Assembly: GCA_963732365.1 (NCBI GenBank)
Contig: CAVSZC010000007.1
Coordinates: 248,001-312,000 of the forward strand
Origin: SR-FBR-E99 sp963732365
GTDB lineage: Bacteria; Bacteroidota; Bacteroidia; Bacteroidales; VadinHA17
Reading direction: 5' to 3'
Length of the DNA stretch: 64,000 nucleotides
Made by a program: the position numbers and the translations under genes. Shown piece after piece: positions 34,201 to 40,594 of this stretch (the first letter of the stretch is position 1; the number at the start of each line of letters is the position of its first letter). Under the pieces are notes generated by a model. It had not been told where the DNA came from. It did no database searches and worked only from the letters and a program-made list of their open reading frames with translations.

Positions 34201-34308
34201 GCGGGCGGCCTTTTCAGCTTTGCTGCCCGCCTGCCCGTATGCTGTCACATTGCTGAACAGAAATATTACAGAGAGGATAAGAGCAGTCAGGGTATGGCTT
34301 GCACGCAT
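31288..34308 (-). CDS. N-acetylmuramoyl-L-alanine amidase-like protein with golvesin-type insert and FnIII domain
   Basis: Secreted 1006-aa protein with a signal peptide (about 1-26). The Amidase_3 zinc site can be traced across a split domain: His in LWHSHG (about 167/169), Glu192 in TVEDIS, ENAGATVFLPRERD near 210-222, then after a long insert His485 in AFHTDAG and the catalytic Glu568 in MLLELLSH. The insert at about 235-375 is a golvesin/xanthan-lyase-type binding domain (NGYYAVHISYARRS, GGGTWLYLGTF, LDAVRFGGGMGN). A fibronectin type III domain follows at about 615-705, then a C-terminal domain of unknown fold. It would cleave MurNAc-L-Ala bonds. Homologues are sometimes labelled xanthan lyase because of the binding domain. 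First gene of the eight-gene minus-strand operon. Confidence 0.8.
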   Translation of the reverse strand: MRASHTLTALILSVIFLFSNVTAYGQAGSKAEKAARSRLSKWISPVTEWYYPLDLRIDSLKVNGQTRQISIYFPAALSYNPIREGNTSLLESSVRESLGRKFRDYSIIMYTNGFTPDQLIPNYFRSDIPYDSARIVSEKTVRPVLIKRVDGVHPVKGLNDNYIALWHSHGYYFDMTLDRWEYQRAKLFGTVEDISVMAYVIPYLTPMLENAGATVFLPRERDVQLNEIIVDNDVSTGASEFVIHVDNAAEPAGAGFLARDTLFTGENPFLMGTSLRISEGYADYIPDIPANGYYAVHISYARRSDNSAGVRYRVNHAGGSTDFIVNQSLGGGTWLYLGTFLFNIGKSVSAGSVTVSGDGMGFTSLDAVRFGGGMGNVARRPSSSVIPNQWSLNAGEAGAAQAASSDSISYRWKVSGKPRFLEGARYWLQYAGMPDTLVYSLNREKNDYNDDYMSRAEWVNYLTGTAGKNGTEGLGLPVDLSLAFHTDAGITPDDSIIGTLGIYSTAAGEGKFPDGVSRLASRDLTDIVQTQIVDDMSVLFNPDWTRRGLWDRSYYEARKPNVPAMLLELLSHQNLADQRYGLDPRFRFHVSRAVYKGILRYLAFNSGRDYIVQPLPVSHMAITRTGDKTIRLSWSPVGDPVEPTAVPSSYRVYTRAGDGGFDNGREVTESYTEIELPEYSTIYSFRVTAVNDGGESFPSEILAAGLLPESKGTVLVVNGFDRVSGPAWFDRGGMAGVEWWNDRGVAYNFSLETTGDQYDFYRTSPWTDDDNAGWGASYTNTAGMIVPGNTFDYPVIHGRSIMAAGRSFISVSDEVFYSEEFDILPYCAADLIFGEEKTTFSAYDSTRTDFKIYTPAFFNSLERLAAASIPVFMSGSYTGTDLTMAGDTALVSHAAALLHFKPRSGHAVKSGTLYSTDIALPAFTGSYTFNTGESGAVYGAEAPDAIEPSGKGSYTAFRYSENNTSAAVMHRGKVKTVVLGFPFETMLYDNERNDLMRQILDFLQSE

Positions 34309-34345
34309 TTCGGGAAAGTTTTTGTTGAATATAGATAATATGATC

Positions 34346-34353
34346 CAAAAATA
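34346..34353 (-). promoter_or_regulatory. candidate -7 element (TATTTTTG) of the amidase operon
   Basis: On the minus strand the octamer TATTTTTG matches the Bacteroidota -7 consensus TAnnTTTG, about 37 bp upstream of the amidase start codon. The matching -33 position falls within the TGTCA-N6-TGACA palindrome, which does not itself supply a clear TTTG. Confidence 0.4.
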
Positions 34354-34370
34354 AAAAGTTTTTTAAAATA

Positions 34371-34386
34371 TGTCATACATCTGACA
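34371..34386. promoter_or_regulatory. inverted repeat TGTCA-N6-TGACA, candidate operator
   Basis: The 16-mer TGTCATACATCTGACA has 5-bp inverted arms. It lies in the divergent region between the amidase operon and the kinase-murQ-regulator genes, between two -7-like octamers (34346-34353 minus and 34417-34424 plus). Spacing places it over the expected -33 region of the minus-strand promoter and just upstream of that of the plus-strand promoter. FadR-type regulators bind short inverted repeats, and one is encoded at 36263. I infer an autoregulatory operator; no other copy was found in the promoter regions I checked. Confidence 0.4.
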
Positions 34387-34416
34387 AAAATCCATCAATT
34401 TACAATGTTATTTATG

Positions 34417-34424
34417 TACATTTG
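34417..34424 (+). promoter_or_regulatory. candidate -7 element (TACATTTG) of the kinase-murQ operon
   Basis: TACATTTG matches TAnnTTTG and lies about 84 bp upstream of the kinase start codon. No clear TTTG is found at the expected -33 position (about 34393-34397, ATCAATT region), so the match is partial. Confidence 0.35.
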
Positions 34425-34507
34425 TTATGAGGCATAAGATAAACCGAATCCCTGTAAAGTACACACAGTCATATTAGCTTGCATTACAATAATATAATTA
34501 CTTCCTG

Positions 34508-35362
34508 ATGTCAATAGTACTTATTGCTGACAGTGGTTCCACAAAGACCGAATGGAGGGCGGTAAAGGAGGGTGTCCCATGGAAGTCATATGTATCATCG
34601 GGGCTGAATCCTTTCTTTGTGACGGTCGAGGAGATTGTCAGAACCCTGCGCAAGGAGATGCCGGAGATGGAAGGTTTGTCAGTGGACCGGATATGGTTTT
34701 ATTGCACGGGTGTAAGCAATGCTGCAAAAGCGGAGATGGTCAGGAAGGCACTGTCAGATTTCTTCGGCAGCGGAGAACTGGTCATCGGCAGTGACCTGCT
34801 GGGAGCTGCCAGGTCTCTTTGCATGAACGAGCCAGGGATAGCATGCATTATCGGGACAGGATCAAACTCATGCTACTATGACGGCAAAAACATCGCATCA
34901 AATGTCTCTCCGCTCGGATATATCCTGGGTGACGAAGGTGGTGGCGCCGTTCTTGGCAGAAAGCTTCTTACCGGCGTTTTGAAGAGGCAACTGCCCGAGG
35001 TTGTTATACAAAACTTTTTCACTGCATACCCTTTTACCCCATCAGAGATACTTGACAACGTCTACAACATGCCCTTCCCTAACAGGTTCCTGGGCCAGTT
35101 CACCCGGTTTATAAGTGACAACATTCATGAGCCGGAGCTTCAGGAAATGGTAACATCAAGCCTTGACGAGTTCTTCGTCAGGAACGTGCTGCAATATCCT
35201 GAAGCGAAGCACTTGCCGGTGCATTTTACCGGCGGCGTCGCCTATCATTTCAAGCCCTTCATTGAAGGGTTGCTCATCAGACACAGCCTGCAACCGGGTC
35301 TTTTTACTCTGGCACCTATTGAAAACCTCGTTCAGTATCACATTAAGAACCTTAATGCATGA
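34508..35362 (+). CDS. BadF/BadG-family amino-sugar kinase, MurK-like
   Basis: ATP-dependent sugar kinase of the BadF/BadG/BcrA/BcrD (N-acetylglucosamine kinase-like) ASKHA family, 284 aa, cytoplasmic. The phosphate-binding loop is at the N-terminus (IADSGSTKTEWRAV). The second ATP motif is CIIGTGSNSCYYDG near residue 117, followed by GYILGDEGGGAVLGRKLL near 138-155. Members include GlcNAc kinases and MurK of Clostridium, which phosphorylates MurNAc and GlcNAc. Because the next gene, overlapping or 4 bp away, is MurQ, which needs MurNAc-6-P, MurNAc kinase is the favoured role. Neither the E. coli PTS route nor anmK is seen in the window. It is divergent from the amidase operon. Confidence 0.85.
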   Translation: MSIVLIADSGSTKTEWRAVKEGVPWKSYVSSGLNPFFVTVEEIVRTLRKEMPEMEGLSVDRIWFYCTGVSNAAKAEMVRKALSDFFGSGELVIGSDLLGAARSLCMNEPGIACIIGTGSNSCYYDGKNIASNVSPLGYILGDEGGGAVLGRKLLTGVLKRQLPEVVIQNFFTAYPFTPSEILDNVYNMPFPNRFLGQFTRFISDNIHEPELQEMVTSSLDEFFVRNVLQYPEAKHLPVHFTGGVAYHFKPFIEGLLIRHSLQPGLFTLAPIENLVQYHIKNLNA

Positions 35363-35366
35363 AATC

Positions 35367-36209
35367 ATGGGCAAACAGACTGAGATAAAGAATAAGCTCA
35401 GCATCACCGAGTCACCGTCGAACTTTGAGAACCTCGACAAGATGTCGGTAGCAGAATTGCTGACCAGCATAAACGAGGAAGATTCAAAGGTTCACCTTGC
35501 CGTCGCGAAGGCACTGCCGCAGATCGAAACACTGATAAACCACGTACTTGTCAGAATGAATAAGGGGGGAAGGCTCTTTTATCTTGGAGCAGGCACGAGC
35601 GGCAGGCTCGGAGTGCTTGATGCGTCTGAGATACCTCCAAGTTTCGGTGTGCCTGACACGTATGTGATAGGACTGATAGCCGGTGGAGAGACGGCGCTCC
35701 GCAAAGCTGTTGAAGCGGCTGAAGATGACCCCAACAAGGCATGGAAAGAACTGGAGATATTCAATATCAACACCAAAGACTCGGTTATCGGTATTGCTGC
35801 ATCAGGGACAACCCCCTATGTCATCGGGGGTATTCAGAAGGCGCGCGAAAACGGCATACTTACCGGATGTATCACATGCAACCCTGACAGTAATGTGGCA
35901 GAAGTGGCACAATACCCCATCATAGTGGTTGTGGGGCCTGAATTCGTAACGGGGAGTACGAGGATGAAGGCAGGGACAGCACAGAAAATGGTTCTCAATA
36001 TGATAACCACAACCCTGATGATAAAACTCGGAAGGGTTAAGGGAAACAAAATGATCAATATGCGACCCACAAACAAAAAGCTGATTGAACGCGGTACTAG
36101 AATGATTGTTGAGGAGCTCGACATCCAGAGAGAAGTTGCAAGGATACTGCTCATGCAGCACGGGTCGGTCAAAAAGGCACTTGAGTTTTACAGGGAGCAC
36201 TACCAGTAA
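35367..36209 (+). CDS. murQ: N-acetylmuramic acid 6-phosphate etherase MurQ
   Basis: Cleaves the lactyl ether of MurNAc-6-P to give GlcNAc-6-P and D-lactate in the cytoplasm. The 280-aa product has the full SIS-domain MurQ signature: FYLGAGTSGRLGVLDASEIP, IAGGETALRKAVEAAEDD, IGIAASGTTPYVIGG, ITCNPDSNV, VTGSTRMKAGTAQKMVLNM and the C-terminal MRPTNKKLIERG. The open frame reaches back to 35163 inside the kinase gene, but real MurQ sequence begins at ITESPSNFENLDKM. The ATG at 35367 (or at 35355, which overlaps the kinase stop) is therefore the start. It lies immediately after the MurK-like kinase and 53 bp before the FadR-type regulator. Confidence 0.95.
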   Translation: MGKQTEIKNKLSITESPSNFENLDKMSVAELLTSINEEDSKVHLAVAKALPQIETLINHVLVRMNKGGRLFYLGAGTSGRLGVLDASEIPPSFGVPDTYVIGLIAGGETALRKAVEAAEDDPNKAWKELEIFNINTKDSVIGIAASGTTPYVIGGIQKARENGILTGCITCNPDSNVAEVAQYPIIVVVGPEFVTGSTRMKAGTAQKMVLNMITTTLMIKLGRVKGNKMINMRPTNKKLIERGTRMIVEELDIQREVARILLMQHGSVKKALEFYREHYQ

Positions 36210-36262
36210 TTTTCCTCAAAAATAAAACCAGATGGTTCTGACCTATTCTAACCTTTATTAAA

Positions 36263-36985
36263 ATGAATGATATTTTCAGTAAGATCGGCTCCGGACTTAC
36301 GCTCAGTCAGAAGATTGAGAGAAGGATCGAGGAAGCTATCAGGCAGAAAAAGCTTCTCCCCGGATCAAAACTGCCAACTGAAAAAGAGCTGTGCGCCCAG
36401 TTCGCCGTAAGCCGTACTGCTCTTCGTGAGGCACTGCGACGGCTCAGCGCACGAGGTCTCATCGACATACGAAAAGGCAGCGGGATGTATGTCACGGAGC
36501 TGAAGATAGAAGACGCGATTAACTCCCTTCATCTCTTCTACGACCTGAGGTTCAATTCAGACCTTATACTGCAGATAATTGAAGTAAGGCGTCTGTTTGA
36601 ACCTGAGGTGGCAAGGCTTGCAGCACGCAACAGGAGTGATGAAGATATCCGAACCCTGCAGAAGAACCAGCATGAACTCGAAAAATGCAATCCTGACAAT
36701 ACCCAGCTTGAGGTCGACCTGATAAACAGGTTTCACATGAATCTCTCCAAGGCGACAGGCAACCCCATCGTTATCATAAGTCTTGAGCCGGTGTATTCAC
36801 TCCTTCCCCGTATGAGAAACCTCATATACGGCAATATAGAAGGTGAAAAGGAATACACCATGAAATATCAGAAGGAACTGATTGATGCACTGAAAGAAAA
36901 AGACAGTAAAAAAGCTTATGAGATTTCGGTTACGTTGCTTGAACGCAATATGGAGATCTATAACAAGTATTTCAAAACCAGCTGA
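36263..36985 (+). CDS. FadR-subfamily GntR transcriptional regulator
   Basis: Transcription factor of 240 aa with an N-terminal winged helix of the GntR type (about residues 10-77: KIERRIEEAIRQKKLLPGSK, ELCAQFAVSRTALREALRRL, IDIRKGSGMYV). It has an all-helical FCD ligand-binding domain (about 95-230: EVRRLFEPEVARLAARN, HMNLSKATGNPIV, YTMKYQKELIDAL). FCD regulators sense organic acids or sugar acids and sugar phosphates. Directly downstream of kinase and murQ, it probably controls this locus through the divergent region at 34309-34507, where a TGTCA-N6-TGACA repeat is seen. MurNAc-6-P, GlcNAc-6-P or D-lactate are candidate ligands by context only. Confidence 0.9.
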   Translation: MNDIFSKIGSGLTLSQKIERRIEEAIRQKKLLPGSKLPTEKELCAQFAVSRTALREALRRLSARGLIDIRKGSGMYVTELKIEDAINSLHLFYDLRFNSDLILQIIEVRRLFEPEVARLAARNRSDEDIRTLQKNQHELEKCNPDNTQLEVDLINRFHMNLSKATGNPIVIISLEPVYSLLPRMRNLIYGNIEGEKEYTMKYQKELIDALKEKDSKKAYEISVTLLERNMEIYNKYFKTS

Positions 36986-37047
36986 CAAGCAGTCACCGTG
37001 TCAACAAGACTTTAGATGACATCGGGGCCATTAAAAGAGAGCCGGAC

Positions 37048-38325
37048 ATGACCAGTAACAACTCAATGAAATTATTGATTACCATGATTCTGACGGTACT
37101 TTCCAGCATCCAGACCATAGATGGTCAGATGCAGAAAACCCTCGATGATATAAGGAGCAGGTACGGTCTGATGGGATTGTCAGTTGTTAAGGTAAGTAAG
37201 GGTGAGATCACAGGGATATACCACTCTGGCTTAAGGGACCTGGAACGCAGCCTTCCGGTAACAGACAGCACGAAATTCAGGATTGCCTCCATTTCAAAGC
37301 TGATCACCACCACTGCACTTATGAAGCTCCATGACAGAGGGTTGTTTAAACTTGACGATGACGTAAGCGAATATCTTGGCTTCAAATTAAGAAATCCGGC
37401 TCATCCTGAAATACCAATAACATTCAGGATGATTTTGTCACATACCGGCAGCATCAATGAAGGAAGCGGTTATGACGGATTCCTCACAGCAACATACAAC
37501 AATGTGGGCAATCCTCCGGATTTCTCGCAGCTGCTGGTACCGGGAGGCACCTATTACACTGAGGATATGTGGCGAAAAGAGGCGCCGGGATCATATTTCA
37601 CCTATTGTAATGCAAATTTCGGACTTGCGGGTACCCTGATCGAAAGGATCAGCGGAGAACGATTTGACCGGTTCGTCGAGGAGAACTTGTTCAGGCCGAT
37701 GGGAATTACAGGTTCCTTTACCGTCGAAGGTGTCAGGGATATTAATAATCTCTCAGTGCTTTACCGTAATGAGGACGGACGATGGGCTCCGCAGGCAGAT
37801 AATTTCATGGGAGTGATGTCATCTCCCAGTGATTTCTCAGGATATATCACCGGAACAAACGCCGCAGTTTTCTCGCCCCAGGGTGGCCTCAGAATATCTG
37901 CAGCAGAACTGGCAGGGATCATGATGCTTCATCTGAATGACGGCAGGTATGACGGGAAAAAGATTATCTCGAAAAAAAGCATCAGGCTTATGCGTACACC
38001 ACAATGGACCTGGAACGGAAGCAACGGTGACGACAACCATGGGCAGTTCAGATGCTGGGGATTGAGCGTTCAAATAACCACAAATGCACCTTCATGCGAT
38101 ATTGTCTGGAATGACAGGATTATGGCGGGACACGGTGGTGATGCATACGGTCTTATTTCGGATTTCTACTTTGACCCGGCAAGTAAATCAGGGTTTATCT
38201 TTATTACAAACGGTATCTTTAACAAACTGACGACTGGCACACACTCTTCATTTTATGATTTTGAAGAGGCCGTTTTCTCTGCCATCAGGGAATCATTAGC
38301 GGATGAGAGCAAGATTGATCAGTGA
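37048..38325 (+). CDS. serine hydrolase of the class C beta-lactamase / DD-peptidase family, exported
   Basis: A 425-aa penicillin-binding-protein-like hydrolase. The signal peptide (to about residue 26, IDGQ) exports it. Catalytic motifs are present: SISK (SxxK) in FRIASISKLITTTALMKL near 85, YCN (YxN) in TYCNANFGLAG near 192, and HGG in MAGHGGDAYG near 370. These folds include DD-carboxypeptidases, D-amino-acid amidases and esterases as well as AmpC, so antibiotic resistance should not be assumed. Placed 62 bp after the FadR-type regulator at the end of the murein locus, a role in trimming D-amino-acid-containing peptides is plausible. An internal ATG at 37066 would also keep the signal peptide. 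Confidence 0.85.
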   Translation: MTSNNSMKLLITMILTVLSSIQTIDGQMQKTLDDIRSRYGLMGLSVVKVSKGEITGIYHSGLRDLERSLPVTDSTKFRIASISKLITTTALMKLHDRGLFKLDDDVSEYLGFKLRNPAHPEIPITFRMILSHTGSINEGSGYDGFLTATYNNVGNPPDFSQLLVPGGTYYTEDMWRKEAPGSYFTYCNANFGLAGTLIERISGERFDRFVEENLFRPMGITGSFTVEGVRDINNLSVLYRNEDGRWAPQADNFMGVMSSPSDFSGYITGTNAAVFSPQGGLRISAAELAGIMMLHLNDGRYDGKKIISKKSIRLMRTPQWTWNGSNGDDNHGQFRCWGLSVQITTNAPSCDIVWNDRIMAGHGGDAYGLISDFYFDPASKSGFIFITNGIFNKLTTGTHSSFYDFEEAVFSAIRESLADESKIDQ

Positions 38326-38403
38326 AAATCCACCGGATCAGTGGCTTCTATATTGTTTCAGCCCCGGAAAATTAGACAGACAGAGTTCTTGAATATCCTA
38401 TAA

Positions 38404-39123
38404 ATGACAGCAAAATACTGTCTCATAGTATTGATAATACTCGTTGCACTGCAGGCATCAACATTCAAAGCTGCAGGACAATCTTCCTCTGTTGACTACA
38501 GTACCATCCTGGGCAATCACTGGCAGGCAGCTGAGACATGGGTTTCAAATAACGAATTCTGGATAAGACCGGAGATTGAACAATACAATATATCGTACAA
38601 CGAGGCGGTGGCGGTTATTTTTCCCGAGGTGGTCCGCTTCTCAATCATGAGAGACAACAGGGACAAGGCAATACTCAAAGCCCTGTATGTGAATAACGGT
38701 AAAAAATATGCTGAATTCTCAATAGGCATTCTGAGGATGAAACCTTCTTTTGCGGAGGCCGTTCGCCAGGAACTGTCGCTGGTAGATGACAGCCGGTTGC
38801 AGAAGATACTCAGTCGAAGGCATTCATATATGGATGAGAGGAGATACAGGGCAATGATTACAGACGAGCTTGAAGACATAAGGGTCCAGATATCGTATGT
38901 TACAGCTTACATGCTTCTTTATGCGAACAAGCCGGCGATGCCTGAAGGTGAAGAAAGGATAAGGTTACTGGCTGCCGGATATAATGAAACTCCCATCATG
39001 GATGCAGAAGGGCTGAGACTGAAGGCTGACGAAAAGCTATTTGGCACTGACCCTGTTACTGAAGAGAAATACTTCTACTGTGATGTTGCCTTGTTCTGGT
39101 ACAGGCAGCATCAGGATGACTGA
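38404..39123 (+). CDS. exported protein of unknown function with a lysozyme-like motif pattern
   Basis: A 239-aa product with a signal peptide (about 1-25, AAGQ) and no family I can name with certainty. The mature part is mostly helical. Two short motifs stand out: IFPEVVRFSIMRD near residue 75 and YAEFSIGILRMKPSFAE near 100-117. Glu, then a distant (F/Y)SIG-x-x-x-MKPSFA, resembles the catalytic Glu and the S-x-G-x-x-Q-x-x-P-x-T motif of SLT/lysozyme-like folds. That would suit its position beside the murein locus. The similarity is weak and the Gln is replaced (LRM), so I give it only as a possibility. It lies 78 bp after the serine hydrolase gene on the same strand. Confidence 0.7.
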   Translation: MTAKYCLIVLIILVALQASTFKAAGQSSSVDYSTILGNHWQAAETWVSNNEFWIRPEIEQYNISYNEAVAVIFPEVVRFSIMRDNRDKAILKALYVNNGKKYAEFSIGILRMKPSFAEAVRQELSLVDDSRLQKILSRRHSYMDERRYRAMITDELEDIRVQISYVTAYMLLYANKPAMPEGEERIRLLAAGYNETPIMDAEGLRLKADEKLFGTDPVTEEKYFYCDVALFWYRQHQDD

Positions 39124-39268
39124 TGTCAAATGCAGGTCACCCCAACTGGTTCTGCAATGATTCAGAAATTTGCTAAATTGGCGCTGAATCAGCCATGAAC
39201 ATTAATGAGAGAGCCACCGTTTCAGTTAATGGTAATAAGACTTCGGAACCTTTATAGGTAATAGCCTG

Positions 39269-40594
39269 ATGAATAATTCTGAACCCGTTGCACTGTTCTG
39301 GTTTCGCCGGGATCTTCGGCTGGAAGACAATGCCGGACTCTGGCATGCCCTCAGGTCAGGATACAGGGTATTGCCCCTCTTTATTTTTGACAGTGACATT
39401 CTTGACAGGCTTGAGGAGAAGCATGACAGGCGCATCTCACTCATTTTGGAAGCATTGGATGACATCCATAAAAAACTGCTGCAGGCCGGCTCATCACTAA
39501 CCATCATACATGACACTCCGCTGAATGCAGTACAAAAGATACTCTCAGAATTCAATGTAAAAGCTCTCTTTGCCAACCATGATTATGAGCCTTATGCTCA
39601 GAAACGCGACAGTCAGGTAAAAGAGATTCTGAAGAGCTACGGAATCCCTTTTCATACTTTCAAAGACCAGGTGATATTTGAAAAAGGGGAAATTGTCAAG
39701 CAGGATGGCACGCCTTATACAGTTTTTACTCCCTATTCAGCGGCATGGAAAAAAAGGGTGACTGAAAGTGACATGCAGCCGTTTCCTTCGGAAACCCTCA
39801 CCGGAAATTTTCTGACCTTTGACCCGGTGCCCCTTCCTTCAGAAGCTGATCTCGGCTTTTTCACGACTGATTTTATATGGTCAGCGCCACTTGTTGATAC
39901 CGCCATCGTCAGAAATTACCATAAAACACGCGATTTCCCCTCGGTTGAGGGTACCACCAGGCTGGGACATCACCTTCGCTTTGGCACCCTAAGCATAAGA
40001 AGCTGTGTAAAAACTGCCATTTCGCTTAATGAGACCTGGCTGAATGAGCTGATCTGGAGGGAGTTTTTCATGGCCATCCTCTGGCATTTTCCCCATGTTA
40101 CCGATCACTCGTTCAAACGAAGATATGACAACATCGTCTGGAGGAATGATGAGGCAGAGTTCAGGAGGTGGTGCAAGGGGACAACCGGCTTCCCCATTGT
40201 CGATGCAGGGATGCGCGAGCTCAATGCAACAGGATTTATGCATAACAGGATCAGGATGATCACTGCCAGCTTTCTTACGAAGCATCTGCTTACAGACTGG
40301 CGCTGGGGTGAGGCATGGTTTGCAGAGAAACTGCTTGATTACGAGCTCTCGTCAAACAATGGCAACTGGCAGTGGGCTGCAGGGTGCGGATGCGATGCCG
40401 CTCCCTATTTCAGGGTCTTCAGCCCTGCTGCGCAGACCGGCAAGTTTGACCATGACATGCTTTATGTAAGAAGATGGGTTCCGGAGCTGGACTCACCCGC
40501 ATACCCCTCCCCTGTCGTCGACCACAGGCTGGCCAGGGAAAGGGCACTGCAGACATACAGAAAGGCCCTTGCTGAAACTGACATGAGAAAATGA
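39269..40594 (+). CDS. phrB: deoxyribodipyrimidine photolyase
   Basis: Light-driven DNA repair enzyme of the photolyase/cryptochrome family, 441 aa, cytoplasmic. The N-terminal Rossmann domain starts WFRRDLRLEDNAGLWHAL and binds the antenna cofactor. The FAD domain (about 250-440) has WLNELIWREFFMAILWHFP, RFRRWCKG-type EFRRWCKGTTGFPIVDAGMREL, GFMHNRIRMITASFLTKHLL and the ELSSNNGNWQWAAGCGCDAAPY block. This is typical of class I CPD photolyases. It overlaps the tocopherol-cyclase-like gene by 4 bp. In many bacteria photolyase genes are controlled by CarH/LitR-type light sensors; one is encoded 12 kb away at 52850. Confidence 0.93.
   Translation: MNNSEPVALFWFRRDLRLEDNAGLWHALRSGYRVLPLFIFDSDILDRLEEKHDRRISLILEALDDIHKKLLQAGSSLTIIHDTPLNAVQKILSEFNVKALFANHDYEPYAQKRDSQVKEILKSYGIPFHTFKDQVIFEKGEIVKQDGTPYTVFTPYSAAWKKRVTESDMQPFPSETLTGNFLTFDPVPLPSEADLGFFTTDFIWSAPLVDTAIVRNYHKTRDFPSVEGTTRLGHHLRFGTLSIRSCVKTAISLNETWLNELIWREFFMAILWHFPHVTDHSFKRRYDNIVWRNDEAEFRRWCKGTTGFPIVDAGMRELNATGFMHNRIRMITASFLTKHLLTDWRWGEAWFAEKLLDYELSSNNGNWQWAAGCGCDAAPYFRVFSPAAQTGKFDHDMLYVRRWVPELDSPAYPSPVVDHRLARERALQTYRKALAETDMRK

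Noticed and set aside
31288..34308. Xanthan lyase
   Set aside because: Only the golvesin/xanthan-lyase-type binding module supports that name; the zinc-ligand pattern is that of Amidase_3.
35163..35366. Upstream extension of the murQ frame back to 35163
   Set aside because: The extra residues are Ser/Cys-rich, have no similarity to MurQ and lie inside the conserved 3' part of the kinase gene; the ATG at 35367 begins at the family's normal N-terminus.
37048..38325. Antibiotic-resistance beta-lactamase
   Set aside because: The SxxK/YxN/HGG motifs are shared by DD-peptidases and esterases; context points to murein turnover, and nothing in the sequence specifies beta-lactam hydrolysis.
39269..40594. 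Cryptochrome photoreceptor
   Set aside because: The class I photolyase active-site block (ELSSNNGNWQW and following) is intact and there is no C-terminal extension.
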